Shown: one piece after another, positions 50,942 through 59,180 of the stretch | How positions within the stretch are numbered: position 1 is the first letter of the stretch | Layout of the letters: each line of letters starts with the position of its first letter | Made by a program: the position numbers and the translations under genes | Assembly: GCF_900292075.1 (NCBI RefSeq) | Contig: NZ_OLMV01000002.1 | Span: forward strand, 248,001-312,000 | Source: Microbacterium timonense | GTDB lineage: Bacteria > Actinomycetota > Actinomycetes > Actinomycetales > Microbacteriaceae | Direction of reading: 5' to 3' | DNA length: 64,000 nt | Notes under the pieces: generated by a model | Told to the model about the DNA's origin: nothing | Databases searched by the model: none | The model's input: the letters and a program-made list of their open reading frames with translations, nothing else

Positions 50942-51191
50942 CACGGTGACCCCCGTCGGACCCCCTCTCCGCACTGGTTCCTGACGCCCGTCCGCGGGCA
51001 CGGATCGCAGGGAGTCCCCCGAAGCACCGGTTTCGTGCGTCGATCACGCGCACCCGGATCCGCTTCGCACATCGCCCAACGTCGGGCACAGGCCGCTACC
51101 GGCCGCCGGCCTTCTCGCCTCCGACGACCAGGGCCGCAGCACATCCAACCCGGTCTCCGCCATCCGGGTTCCTCCCGCAAGGACCATCATC
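50942..51191 (+). other. 250-nt leader between the cysteine peptide and the regulator gene
   Basis: No open gene is seen on either strand. The stretch holds several candidate RNA stems, for instance GCCCG-TCCG-CGGGC near 50989-51002 and GCAC...GTGC near 51026-51040. A ribosome site AAGGA sits 8 nt before the next ATG. This arrangement would suit attenuation or Rho-dependent control by the upstream peptide, but pairing alternatives were not computed. Confidence 0.45.
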
Positions 51192-51938
51192 ATGTCGACC
51201 ACCGCCCTTCTCGACCGCCCCGCCACCACCGCCCCCGTCCGCCACCTGCGGGCCATCGATCACCCCGCTCGCGTCGAGCCGGCCGCCGCGCCAGCTGCGT
51301 CGGCCCAGCCTGCCGGCCGCGCACTGCCCGCAGGGACCGCGCCGCGCGGCTTCGCCCTGTACGTCGGCATCGACGAGGCCAAGGCCGCGGCATCCGGTGT
51401 GAATCTCGGCGTCCTCGTCGACGCGCTGCGTCGCACCCTCGCCGAGCTGGCTCCGTCGGCGGAGACGTACGCCACCGTCGCGCTCGCGCCGGTCGGCTCC
51501 GGAGGCCGCGACGTCGACGTCGTGCGACTCGCGCTTCACGAGCCGTCGGCCGTCGCGCGCACCAAGCAGGAGGAGCCCGAGGACGAGGATCCCGCCGGCG
51601 GCGGCGTGGTCGTCGACATCTCCCGCAAGCGCGTGCTCATCGACGGCGAGTCTGCCGCCTTCACGTTCAAGGAGTTCGAGCTGCTGCAGTACCTCGTGCT
51701 GCGTGAGGGTCGCACCATCGAGCGCACCGAACTGGTGAGTTCGCTGTGGCAGGGCGCGTCGGACGACGACGCTCCCGGTGAGCGCACCATCGACGTGCAC
51801 GTGCGCCGCCTGCGCGCCAAGCTCGGGCGCTACGAGGACATCGTCCGGACCGTCCGCGGGGTCGGGTACCGGTTCGACCGTCACGCCGACGTCGTGATCC
51901 GCTACGGCCACGGCACGCCCTCGCCCGACCGCTTCTGA
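51192..51938 (+). CDS. Winged-helix (OmpR/PhoB-type) regulator without a receiver domain
   Basis: 248 residues. The C-terminal Trans_reg_C winged helix (about 140-235) is typical: FTFKEFELLQYLVLREGRTI, ELVSSLWQG, RTIDVHVRRLRAKLGRYEDI and RTVRGVGYRFD. The N-terminal part lacks a receiver: a Pro/Ala-rich region (1-55) is followed by a small alpha/beta segment (about 56-110; GFALYVGIDEAKAAASGVNL) of unknown type. It therefore is not controlled by normal phosphorylation. ATG 51192 follows AAGGA by 8 nt. Probably transcribed from the promoter before the cysteine-rich leader. Confidence 0.88.
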   Translation: MSTTALLDRPATTAPVRHLRAIDHPARVEPAAAPAASAQPAGRALPAGTAPRGFALYVGIDEAKAAASGVNLGVLVDALRRTLAELAPSAETYATVALAPVGSGGRDVDVVRLALHEPSAVARTKQEEPEDEDPAGGGVVVDISRKRVLIDGESAAFTFKEFELLQYLVLREGRTIERTELVSSLWQGASDDDAPGERTIDVHVRRLRAKLGRYEDIVRTVRGVGYRFDRHADVVIRYGHGTPSPDRF

Positions 51939-51990
51939 TCCGCGCCCGTCTCGCCGCCTGCCGAGGCTGCCACGGTCGCGCGAGCATGCC

Positions 51991-52071
51991 GGGGCATGGT
52001 CGAGGCACAAGGGGCATGGTCGGCACACAAGGCGGCATGGTCGAGACACACGGGGCATGGTCGGCTCCGAG
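51991..52071 (+). repeat. Tandem repeat, four units of about 20 nt
   Basis: Units at 51991-52010, 52011-52030, 52031-52051 and 52052-52071 share GGGGCATGGTCG followed by a variable part ending CACAA or CACAC in the first three. The third unit has one extra base. They fill part of the space between the regulator stop and the leaderless start of the glycosylase gene. Confidence 0.75.
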
Positions 52072-52119
52072 GCCACGGGGGCGACGTGGTGTCGGGGGGC
52101 AGAGCGTAGGGTGGGCGGC

Positions 52120-53130
52120 ATGACCACCTCGCTCTCGCGCATCCCGCGCACCCGGGATGCCGAGCGCTTCGGTGCACGCGCCGCAGCCACACGCGACCCG
52201 CGGCCCGACCACGGCCGGCCGCTGGAGACGGAGTACCGGCCGCGGCATCCGCTGGATCTGCGCCGCACCGTGCTCTTCCAGCGTCGCGGGGCCGGCGACC
52301 CGACGATGACGGTGTCGGGGGCGGTCATCTGGCGTGCGAGCCGCACCCCCATGGGCGTGGCGACGCTCGCCGTCCGCGAGACCCATCCGGGCGTGATCCG
52401 CGCCGCGGCGTGGGGACCGGGACGCGAGTGGGCGCTCGCGCAGCTTCCGGCCCTGTGCGGCGCCGACGACGACGCGTCGGACTTCGACGCCACGCGGCAT
52501 CCGCTCATCGCCGACGCCCACCGCCGCAACCCCGGCCTCCGACTCTCCCGCACCGGCCTCGTCTTCGACGCGCTCGCCTGTGCGATCTTCGAGCAGAAGG
52601 TGACGGGCATGCAGGCCTTCGCCGCGTGGCGTCGGGTGGTCACGTGGTGCGGCGAGCGCGCGCCGGGCCCCACCCCCGCGCCCATGTTCGCGCCGCCGAC
52701 CATCGAGGGCTGGCAGCGCGTTCCGTCGTGGCTGTGGCATCGCGCGGGGCTGGAGCCGCCGCAGTCGAGGACCGTGGTCCGCGCCGCGCGGCGTGGGGAG
52801 TCGATCGTGCGAGCCGTGCTGGCCGCCGAGGACGGCGAAGCGGTCGACCGCGTGCTGATCAGCCAGCCGGGCATCGGCCCCTGGACCGCGGCCGAGACGC
52901 GTACGCGCGCCCTCGGCGACCCCGACGCGGTGAGCGTCGGCGACTACCACCTGGCGCACGAGGTCGGCCACGCGCTCACCGGGCATCGGGTCGACGACGA
53001 CGGGATGCTGCAGCTCCTGGCCGCGTGGCCGGGCCAGCGTCAGCGGGTGATCCGGCTCATCGGCGCGAGCGGCGTCCGGGAGCCGCGGCGCGGTCCGCGC
53101 CTGCATCCCGAAGATCACCGGAACCGCTGA
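52120..53130 (+). CDS. DNA-3-methyladenine glycosylase 2 family protein (AlkA-like)
   Basis: 336 residues, base-excision repair of alkylated bases. The helix-hairpin-helix-GPD region is VLISQPGIGPWTAAETRTRA followed by GDPDAVSVGDYHLAHEV, where the Asp in GDYHL is the catalytic residue. The preceding ALACAIFEQKVTGMQAFAAWRR fits the family's DNA-binding helix, and the first 110 residues form the AlkA-type beta domain. ATG 52120 is 7 nt behind TAGGGT (leaderless). Tandem repeats lie just upstream. Confidence 0.92.
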   Translation: MTTSLSRIPRTRDAERFGARAAATRDPRPDHGRPLETEYRPRHPLDLRRTVLFQRRGAGDPTMTVSGAVIWRASRTPMGVATLAVRETHPGVIRAAAWGPGREWALAQLPALCGADDDASDFDATRHPLIADAHRRNPGLRLSRTGLVFDALACAIFEQKVTGMQAFAAWRRVVTWCGERAPGPTPAPMFAPPTIEGWQRVPSWLWHRAGLEPPQSRTVVRAARRGESIVRAVLAAEDGEAVDRVLISQPGIGPWTAAETRTRALGDPDAVSVGDYHLAHEVGHALTGHRVDDDGMLQLLAAWPGQRQRVIRLIGASGVREPRRGPRLHPEDHRNR

Positions 53131-53150
53131 GGGCCGCACACGCTCGGCCC
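53131..53150 (+). terminator. Terminator after the glycosylase gene
   Basis: GGGCCG and CGGCCC form a 6-bp stem with an 8-nt loop directly after the stop codon, followed by TT. Confidence 0.5.
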
Positions 53151-53235
53151 TTGCCGATGTCGGAGGGGGCGACGACACTGGGGGACGCGCCACGCGGCCG
53201 GGCGCGGCATCCACCGCCTACCTCAGGAGTTCGAC

Positions 53236-53649
53236 ATGCCCAGCCTCAACCCGTATCTCTCGTTCCGCACACAGGCTCGCGAAGCGATGACCTTCTACCA
53301 GAGCGTGTTCGGCGGCGACCTCGACATCTCGACGTTCGGCCAGTTCGAGGGCATGGTCCAGGACCCTGCCGAGAGCGACCTCGTGATGCATGCGCAGTTG
53401 ACCACGCCCGACGGATTCGTCTTGATGGGCGCGGACACCCCGACGAGCATGCCCTATGAGAAGCCCGCCGGAATCTCCGTGTCGGTCAGCGGCGACGACG
53501 AGGCGTCGCTGCAGGGCTTCTGGGACAAGCTCGCCGAGGGCGGCAGCGTGACGATTCCCTTCGACACCCCGCCGTGGGGTGGCAAGTTCGGAATGCTCAC
53601 CGATCGCTACGGCATCGACTGGATGATCGCCGTCAACGCACAGCAGTGA
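53236..53649 (+). CDS. VOC family protein (PhnB/glyoxalase-like)
   Basis: 137 residues of the 3-demethylubiquinone/PhnB-like VOC group: NPYLSFRTQAREAMTFYQSVFGG, GFVLMGADTPTSMPY, ISVSVSGDDEASLQGFWDKL and WGGKFGMLTDRYGIDWMIAV. No clear metal triad; many members are of unknown function. ATG 53236 follows CAGGAG by 6 nt. Convergent with the aldo/keto reductase gene. Confidence 0.92.
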   Translation: MPSLNPYLSFRTQAREAMTFYQSVFGGDLDISTFGQFEGMVQDPAESDLVMHAQLTTPDGFVLMGADTPTSMPYEKPAGISVSVSGDDEASLQGFWDKLAEGGSVTIPFDTPPWGGKFGMLTDRYGIDWMIAVNAQQ

Positions 53650-53660
53650 GAACGCGCCCG

Positions 53661-53681
53661 GCTCCGACGTCGCGTCGGAGC
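53661..53681. terminator. Bidirectional terminator hairpin
   Basis: Perfect 9-bp arms GCTCCGACG / CGTCGGAGC with a 3-nt loop, centred between two convergent stops. Confidence 0.65.
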
Positions 53682-53698
53682 ACGGCCGGCGAGCCGGA

Positions 53699-54640
53699 TC
53701 AGGCGTAGTCGCTGTCGTCGACGGGCGAGGGGGCCGGACCGAGCGCCTCGATCTCGGCCCACACCTCGTCGGGGATCGTCGTGGCCAGCAGCTCGTCCAG
53801 CTGAGCCAGCCGCCGCGTGGACGACACCCCGACGACGGTGGAGTCCACCAGCGGCGAGCGCAGCGAGTAGTGCAGAGCGACCGCGGGCAGCGCGACACCG
53901 AACGACGCGCACACGCCTTCCGCCCTCGAGACCCACTCCTGCAGCTCGGCAGACGCGGGTCGATAGCCGTATACGGCTCCCTCTCGCGCGCCGGTGGCGA
54001 GGATGCCGGCGCCGAAGGGCGCCGCGTTGAACACCGTCATCCCTCGCTCGCGGGCGTCGGCGAAGACGACCGCAGCGGACTGGTCGACCAGGGTGAAGCG
54101 GTTGTGCACCAGCACGGCGTCGAACACGTCCGTCGCCACGTACCGGGCCATCAGCGGCACCGGCCCGGCCGCGACCCCGATGCCGTCGACGCGGCCGGAC
54201 TCGCGCAGCTCGATGAGCCCCTCGACGGCGCCCCCTCTGCCCATGGCCTCGTCGAACGTGACGGTGTACGGGTCGTGAAGATGCAGGAGCGGCAGGCGGT
54301 CCACACCGAGCCGCGCGGTGGTCTCGTCGAACGAGCGCAGCACGCGCTCCCGGTCGAAGACGCCCGTCCCCGGCTCGCAGTCGACCTTCGAGATCACCCG
54401 TGTGCCGGCGCCCGGCTCCAGGGGATCGGCCGCCGCTGCGTCCACCTGTGCGATGGCCAGGCCGAGCACCGCCTCCGACCGGCCGCCCGCGTAGTTGTTC
54501 GACGTGTCGACGAAGGCGTGGGGCCCGGCGAACAGCTCCCGGGCGAACGCGACGGCCGCCTCTTCTCCGGGGGAGCCGGGGACGGTGTCGCGTCCCAGGC
54601 CGGAGGTGCCGAGCGTGATCGGGCTGACGTTGAGGGTCAT
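53699..54640 (-). CDS. Aldo/keto reductase (L-fucose/galactose dehydrogenase-like)
   Basis: 313 residues, TIM-barrel NAD(P)-dependent reductase. Pattern: TLGTSGLGRDTVPG, FVDTSNNYAGGRSEAVLG (catalytic Asp-Tyr), VISKVDCEPG (catalytic Lys) and LLHLHDPYTVTFDEA (catalytic His region). The C-terminal STVVGVSSTRRLAQL binds cofactor. This layout resembles fucose/galactose dehydrogenases. ATG 54640; GGAACGGA upstream. Monocistronic. Confidence 0.9.
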   Translation of the reverse strand: MTLNVSPITLGTSGLGRDTVPGSPGEEAAVAFARELFAGPHAFVDTSNNYAGGRSEAVLGLAIAQVDAAAADPLEPGAGTRVISKVDCEPGTGVFDRERVLRSFDETTARLGVDRLPLLHLHDPYTVTFDEAMGRGGAVEGLIELRESGRVDGIGVAAGPVPLMARYVATDVFDAVLVHNRFTLVDQSAAVVFADARERGMTVFNAAPFGAGILATGAREGAVYGYRPASAELQEWVSRAEGVCASFGVALPAVALHYSLRSPLVDSTVVGVSSTRRLAQLDELLATTIPDEVWAEIEALGPAPSPVDDSDYA

Positions 54641-54733
54641 GACATCCGTTCCGTGTGGGGTCCGTCGTCTCCAACCTATCGGGGCCGGGGTGCCGCGCCG
54701 CCGGTGCGCGTGGCGCGGCCCTAGGCTGTGGGC

Positions 54734-54958
54734 ATGACCACGACGCGTAGGGGCTGGACACGAGGGCACTCGGGCTGGGCCTTCGGCACCGCCCTCATGT
54801 TCACACTCGGGATCGTCTTCGGACTGATCTGGGGCAACGTGCTGCTGGGCGTCGTGCTCGCCGCCGCCGTGTCCGTCGGCTGGCTCCTGGCGTACGAGTC
54901 CTGGCGCGGTCGCAACGTCGGTCTGGAGAACCGGGACGACGACGGAGCCCAGCTCTAG
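54734..54958 (+). CDS. Small two-helix membrane protein (unknown)
   Basis: 74 residues. It has a basic N-terminus (MTTTRRGWTRGHSG), two helices joined by a short turn (FGTALMFTLGIVFGLIWGN and VLLGVVLAAAVSVGWLLAY) and an acidic tail (ENRDDDGAQL). No known domain. ATG 54734 is exactly 6 nt behind TAGGCT, a strong sign of a leaderless transcript. Confidence 0.8.
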   Translation: MTTTRRGWTRGHSGWAFGTALMFTLGIVFGLIWGNVLLGVVLAAAVSVGWLLAYESWRGRNVGLENRDDDGAQL

Positions 54959-55030
54959 CGGAGCCGCCGCGCACGGGCTCTTCCACGACCCGCGCCCTCG
55001 TCGTATCGTGAGCGCGAGGAGGTGGTCCGC

Positions 55031-55216
55031 ATGCAAGCGAGCGTCGGCGACCGTGTCATCATCCACGGTCGCATCGTCGGAGCGACGGAGCGCGCCGGCG
55101 AGGTCATCGAAGTCCGCGGTAGCACCCAGAGCCCGCTGCTCGTCGTGCGCTACGACGACGGGCACGAGGCGATCCTGTCACCGGGAAGCGACTGCGAAGT
55201 CCGCCACGCGTCCTGA
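55031..55216 (+). CDS. DUF1918 domain protein
   Basis: 61 residues, a single SH3-like beta domain common in actinobacteria: GDRVIIHGRIVGATERAGEVIEV and LLVVRYDDGHEAILSPGSD. Function unknown. ATG 55031 follows GAGGAGG by 8 nt; an in-frame GTG at 55022 lies inside that ribosome site. TATCGT near 55003 may be the -10 box. Confidence 0.92.
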   Translation: MQASVGDRVIIHGRIVGATERAGEVIEVRGSTQSPLLVVRYDDGHEAILSPGSDCEVRHAS

Positions 55217-55235
55217 CACCGCCATCACCGAGGCG

Positions 55236-57338
55236 TCAGCCCAGCAGCTCCGGCCGAGACGGCGCCTGGCCCAGCACGTGCTCCGCGAGGAATGCGAAGA
55301 CCGTCTCGTACCAGATGACCGCGTGCTGGGGACGCAGGACCCAGTGGTTCTCATCCGGGAAGTACAGGAACCGGTGCGGCATGCGGCCGTCCTCGTCCGC
55401 GTGATGCTCGGCGAGCTCCGACCACAGCCGCAGGCCCTCGCCGATCGGGACCCGGTAGTCCTTGTCGCCGTGCACGACGAGCAGGGGCGTGCGGATGTCG
55501 CGCACGAACTGATGCGGTGAGTTCTCGGCCATCGCCTCGGGCGTGAAGATGCGCTGCCAGTACTCGGAGCTGTCGGTGGTGCCGGCGAACTGATCCAGCG
55601 CCCACAGGCTCGCGTGCGTCACGATGGCGCGGAAGCGGTCGGTGTGACCGGCGACCCAGTTCGCCATGTACCCGCCGAAGGATCCGCCCATGGCGGCCGT
55701 GCGGGTCTGGTCGATGTCGTCGCGGCTCTCGACGGCGTCGGTGATCGTGAGCAGGTCGGTGTACGGCTTGCCGCCCCAGCTGTTCCACCCGCGCGCGATG
55801 AAGTCCAGACCGTACCCCGTCGACAGCGCCGGGTCCGGCAGCAGCACGGCATACCCGCGCGCGACCGCGAGCAGCGGCGCCCACCGCCAGCTCCACGCGT
55901 TCCAGCTGTTCAGCGGACCGCCGTGGATCCACAGCAGCAGCGGCGCGGGGGCATCCGCCGATGCGCCCTCGGGCAGCAGCAGCCAGCCGCGCACGCGAGC
56001 CCCGTCCTCGGCAGCCGCCTCGACCTCCGTGATCGCGCCGGGGGCCGCCGGCGCCGGCGCCGGCGTGGCAAGCTCCGTCACGGCGCCGTCGGTGCCGATG
56101 CGCACCGGGTGGGGCGGCACCACCCACGAAGAACGCAGCGCCACCAGGTCGCCGCTTGCCTGATCGACCGCGACATGCGTATAGGCGAAGTCGTCGTCGG
56201 TGAGCCGCTGCGGGTCGCCGCCGTCCAGCGGGATGCGGAAGATCGGCCCGCGGCCGTCGTCATCGGCGGTGGCGATGAGCGCCGCGTCGTCGGCGGCGAA
56301 CGCGAGCGACGTCGCCCAGCGGTCCCAGTCGGAGGCGATGCGGAGTGCCTCGGTGCCGTCCAGGCGCGCCACCCAGACCTCGGAGTCGGTGGGCGCGTGC
56401 GGCGTGCTCTTGAGCGTGCGGAGGAACGCGATCCGCGTGCCGTCATGGCTCACGGCGGGCATCTCGAAGTCCACGCCGATCTCGTCGAAGAGGGTGGTGC
56501 GCTCGCCCGAGGCGGTGTCGATGGCCACGATGACGCGGCGGCCGGAGCGCTGCTCACGCTGCTCCAACGACGCGACGAGGGTCGCGCCGTCCGGCGTGAG
56601 CACGGCTTCCGCATGGTCGGCCGAGCGCCCCGGCTTCGGGGTGAGGTCCCGTGGCCGGGGCAGTGTCGCGGGGTACGGCTTCTCGTCCGAGGCGGATGCC
56701 GGAGCATCGGCGTCGTCGGACGCAACGGCCTCCTCCGCGACGACGGCAGCGATCGAGTCCTGGAGGGCGCCGGTGTCCAGCGCGAGCAGGTGCGGCTCGG
56801 CCGGGCCCAGGTCGTGGTCCCAGAACCTCACCGGGTACGTCTCGTGGAGGATCGCCGAGACCTTCTTCTCCTTGCGCTTGGCCCGCAGGGACGCCTCGCT
56901 CTCCAGCGTGTCGGCGCCGGGGAGGAGGGAGGCGGCGATCACGACGCGGTCCGAGGCCGCAGCCGTCGCCGCGATGCCGTCGACGCCGCCGGCGAGGCGA
57001 GTGACCGGTCGCGCTTCGCCGCCGGCCGCCGGAAGCAGCCACAGCTGACCGGACTCGTCGTCGGAATCGCCTTCGGCGTCGGGCCGAGCAGACACGAACA
57101 GCACATCGCCGGCGGCGGTGAAGGCGGCACCCGCCTCACCCTTCGCCGACCGGGTGAGGCGGCGCGGCACACCGCCGCCGGACGCGGGAACCGCCCACAG
57201 CGCGCGCTCGTAGCCGGTCGCGTCCTTCTTCAGCGCGGCGACGGTCAGGACCGCTGTCGTCCCGTCCGGCGACAACGCGACGGCCTCTACCCGGGGCAGT
57301 GCGATGTATTCGTCGAGGGAATCGAAGGGGGTCGCCAT
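55236..57338 (-). CDS. S9 family peptidase (acyl-peptide hydrolase/DPP IV-like)
   Basis: 700 residues, no signal peptide, so cytosolic. The N-terminal half is a seven-bladed beta-propeller with repeated WLLPAAGG-, DGTRIAFLR- and RIPLDGGDP-type strands. The C-terminal catalytic domain has nucleophile AAMGGSFGGYMANW, acid VVHGDKDYRVP and histidine FPDENHWVL. It likely removes residues from short or N-blocked peptides. ATG 57338 is 7 nt behind TAGCGT, preferred over GTG 57347. Confidence 0.93.
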   Translation of the reverse strand: MATPFDSLDEYIALPRVEAVALSPDGTTAVLTVAALKKDATGYERALWAVPASGGGVPRRLTRSAKGEAGAAFTAAGDVLFVSARPDAEGDSDDESGQLWLLPAAGGEARPVTRLAGGVDGIAATAAASDRVVIAASLLPGADTLESEASLRAKRKEKKVSAILHETYPVRFWDHDLGPAEPHLLALDTGALQDSIAAVVAEEAVASDDADAPASASDEKPYPATLPRPRDLTPKPGRSADHAEAVLTPDGATLVASLEQREQRSGRRVIVAIDTASGERTTLFDEIGVDFEMPAVSHDGTRIAFLRTLKSTPHAPTDSEVWVARLDGTEALRIASDWDRWATSLAFAADDAALIATADDDGRGPIFRIPLDGGDPQRLTDDDFAYTHVAVDQASGDLVALRSSWVVPPHPVRIGTDGAVTELATPAPAPAAPGAITEVEAAAEDGARVRGWLLLPEGASADAPAPLLLWIHGGPLNSWNAWSWRWAPLLAVARGYAVLLPDPALSTGYGLDFIARGWNSWGGKPYTDLLTITDAVESRDDIDQTRTAAMGGSFGGYMANWVAGHTDRFRAIVTHASLWALDQFAGTTDSSEYWQRIFTPEAMAENSPHQFVRDIRTPLLVVHGDKDYRVPIGEGLRLWSELAEHHADEDGRMPHRFLYFPDENHWVLRPQHAVIWYETVFAFLAEHVLGQAPSRPELLG

Positions 57339-57383
57339 GAACCCCACGCTAACGGAACGGTTCTGACCCCGCGAACGACGGCG

Positions 57384-58265
57384 TCAGCCCCACTGGGTGA
57401 GCTTGTCGGGATTGCGCATGACGTACACGTCGGCGATCCGGCCGTCCTGCACGCGCAGCGAGAACAGGGAGTCGACCTTGCCTGCGATCCTCGCCAGGAA
57501 CGCGATGCCGTCGGGCGTCTGCACCGGCTCGAGCCGGGCGTCGGGCTCCAGCCGGGGAAGGCCGAGGACGAAGCGGGCAACCCGGTCCGCACCCAGGACC
57601 GGCCGGCGCGCGGCGGACACCCGCCCGCCGCCGTCCGAGCGCAGCACGACATCGGGATCGAGCACCGCCACGAGCGCGTCGAGATCGCCGTGGGTGGCGG
57701 CGGCCGCGAACGCCCGCGCGACGGCGTCGTGCTCCGTCCGCGACGCCGCACGCGCGCGCTGGTCGCGCACCCGGCGCCGCGCCTGCGAGGCGAGCTGCCG
57801 TACCGCGTCGGGACTGCGCCCGACCGTCTCGGCGATCTCGGCGAAGGGCACGCCGAACACGTCGTGCAGCACGAACGACACCCGCTCGGCGGGTGTCAGC
57901 GCGTCCAGCACCACCAGGAGCGCCATCGACACCGAATCGTCGAGCGTCACGCGGTCGATCGGATCGACCGGCGCCGAGGTCGCCAGCGGCGAGTCTCCCG
58001 GCACGGGCTCCGGCAGCCACTCCCCCACATAGCTCTCTCTGCGTGCGCGTGCCGATCCCAGCATGTCGAGGCAGATGCGTCCCGCGACGCGGGTGAGCCA
58101 CGCTCCCGGGTTGCGGATCGCGGCGCGTTCGGCGTCCGGCAGCCGCAGCCACCGCAGGTAGGTCTCCTGTACCGCGTCCTCCGCGTCGGCGACCGTGCCG
58201 AGCATCCGATAGCACAGCCCCAGCAGCGTGCGCCGTTCGCCTTCGACCTCGTCCACAGCCGGCAT
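57384..58265 (-). CDS. ECF sigma factor SigJ (ECF41 group) with SnoaL-like C-terminal domain
   Basis: 293 residues. Sigma region 2 (RRTLLGLCYRMLGTVADAEDAVQETYLRW), region 4 (LTPAERVSFVLHDVFGVPFAEIAETVGRS) and a fused C-terminal NTF2/SnoaL domain (about 175-293) with the ECF41 motifs DGGGR and NPDKL. In this group the extra domain regulates activity in place of an anti-sigma factor. ECF41 members usually control a neighbouring oxidoreductase or epimerase gene, and two NmrA-like genes lie divergently next door. Upstream spacer holds TCACA and CGTC elements 13 nt apart that partly match the group's promoter. Confidence 0.92.
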   Translation of the reverse strand: MPAVDEVEGERRTLLGLCYRMLGTVADAEDAVQETYLRWLRLPDAERAAIRNPGAWLTRVAGRICLDMLGSARARRESYVGEWLPEPVPGDSPLATSAPVDPIDRVTLDDSVSMALLVVLDALTPAERVSFVLHDVFGVPFAEIAETVGRSPDAVRQLASQARRRVRDQRARAASRTEHDAVARAFAAAATHGDLDALVAVLDPDVVLRSDGGGRVSAARRPVLGADRVARFVLGLPRLEPDARLEPVQTPDGIAFLARIAGKVDSLFSLRVQDGRIADVYVMRNPDKLTQWG

Positions 58266-58382
58266 CCTTCCCGCGGCTCAGCCGCCCGTCCGGTCGGCCG
58301 ATCCCGTCGCCTCACATTCTCGCCGGTCACGTCGTCGGTTAAGCGGAACACCCCGCGCCGGCGGGATGAAAGGAGTCATGTC

Positions 58383-59126
58383 ATGAGAATCGCGGTCGCC
58401 GGAGGCACCGGAGTGGTCGGACGCCACGTCGTGGAATCCCTGCGGGACGCGGGGCATGAGGCGGTGGTACTCAGCCGCAGCACGGGGGTCGATCTCACCA
58501 CGGGCGCCGGGCTGGATGCCGCCCTCGCGGGCGCCGACGCGATCGTCGACACCGCGAACCTGTCGACGATGTCGGCGGACGAGGCCACCCGGTTCTTCCA
58601 GACCTCGACGGGGAACCTCGTCGCCGCCGCCGAGCGGGCGGGTGTGGGCCATGTGGTGCTGCTGTCGATTGTGGGGATCGACCGGATGCCGCATGACTAC
58701 TACGCGGGAAAGCTCGCGCAGGAACGCGTGGTCGAGACCGCGCGGGTGCCCTGGACGATCCAGCGGGCCACGCAGTTCCACGAGTTCGCGGCGCAACTGT
58801 TCGACGCGGCGAAGGTCGGCCCGCTGCACATCGCGCCACGCGCCCGCGTGCAGCCGATCGCCGCCCGCGAGGTGGGTGCGCGGCTGGCTGCGCTGGCCGC
58901 CGGCGCGCCGCAGGGGCGCACCACGGATCTCGCGGGACCCCGCGAGGAGCGGCTGGACGAGATGGTGAAGGCGTACGCCCGTCGCACCGGCCACCGCGGC
59001 TGGATGCCGGCGCTGAGCCTGCCCGGTGCGCAGATGAAGGGCATGCGCGAAGGGCTGGCCCTGCCCGGCCCGGACGCGGTGCTGGGCACGCAGACCTTCG
59101 CGGCCTGGCTCGACGAGATCGGCTGA
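58383..59126 (+). CDS. NmrA-like NAD(P)H-binding protein (atypical SDR), copy 1
   Basis: 247 residues. Rossmann motif VAGGTGVVGRHVVESL, then LSRSTGVDLTTGAGLDAAL, VLLSIVGIDRMPHDYYAGKLAQE (containing the conserved YxxxK) and TIQRATQFHEFAAQLF. It probably binds NAD(P) to reduce a small molecule or sense redox state. ATG 58383 follows AAAGGAG by 7 nt. Tandem paralogue of the next gene, and probably a target of the divergent ECF41 sigma factor. Confidence 0.92.
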   Translation: MRIAVAGGTGVVGRHVVESLRDAGHEAVVLSRSTGVDLTTGAGLDAALAGADAIVDTANLSTMSADEATRFFQTSTGNLVAAAERAGVGHVVLLSIVGIDRMPHDYYAGKLAQERVVETARVPWTIQRATQFHEFAAQLFDAAKVGPLHIAPRARVQPIAAREVGARLAALAAGAPQGRTTDLAGPREERLDEMVKAYARRTGHRGWMPALSLPGAQMKGMREGLALPGPDAVLGTQTFAAWLDEIG

Positions 59127-59180
59127 AACCCCGGCGACCCGGCCGCCGGCGATAGAGTCGACGGACACCTGGGAGGACCC

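Noticed and set aside
50942..51191. Metabolite-binding riboswitch
   Set aside because: Stems can be drawn, but I recognise no conserved riboswitch core; peptide-mediated control is better supported.
51991..52071. Possible CRISPR-like array
   Set aside because: Units are directly adjacent without spacers, only about 20 nt long, and no cas gene is nearby; a tandem repeat is the better reading.
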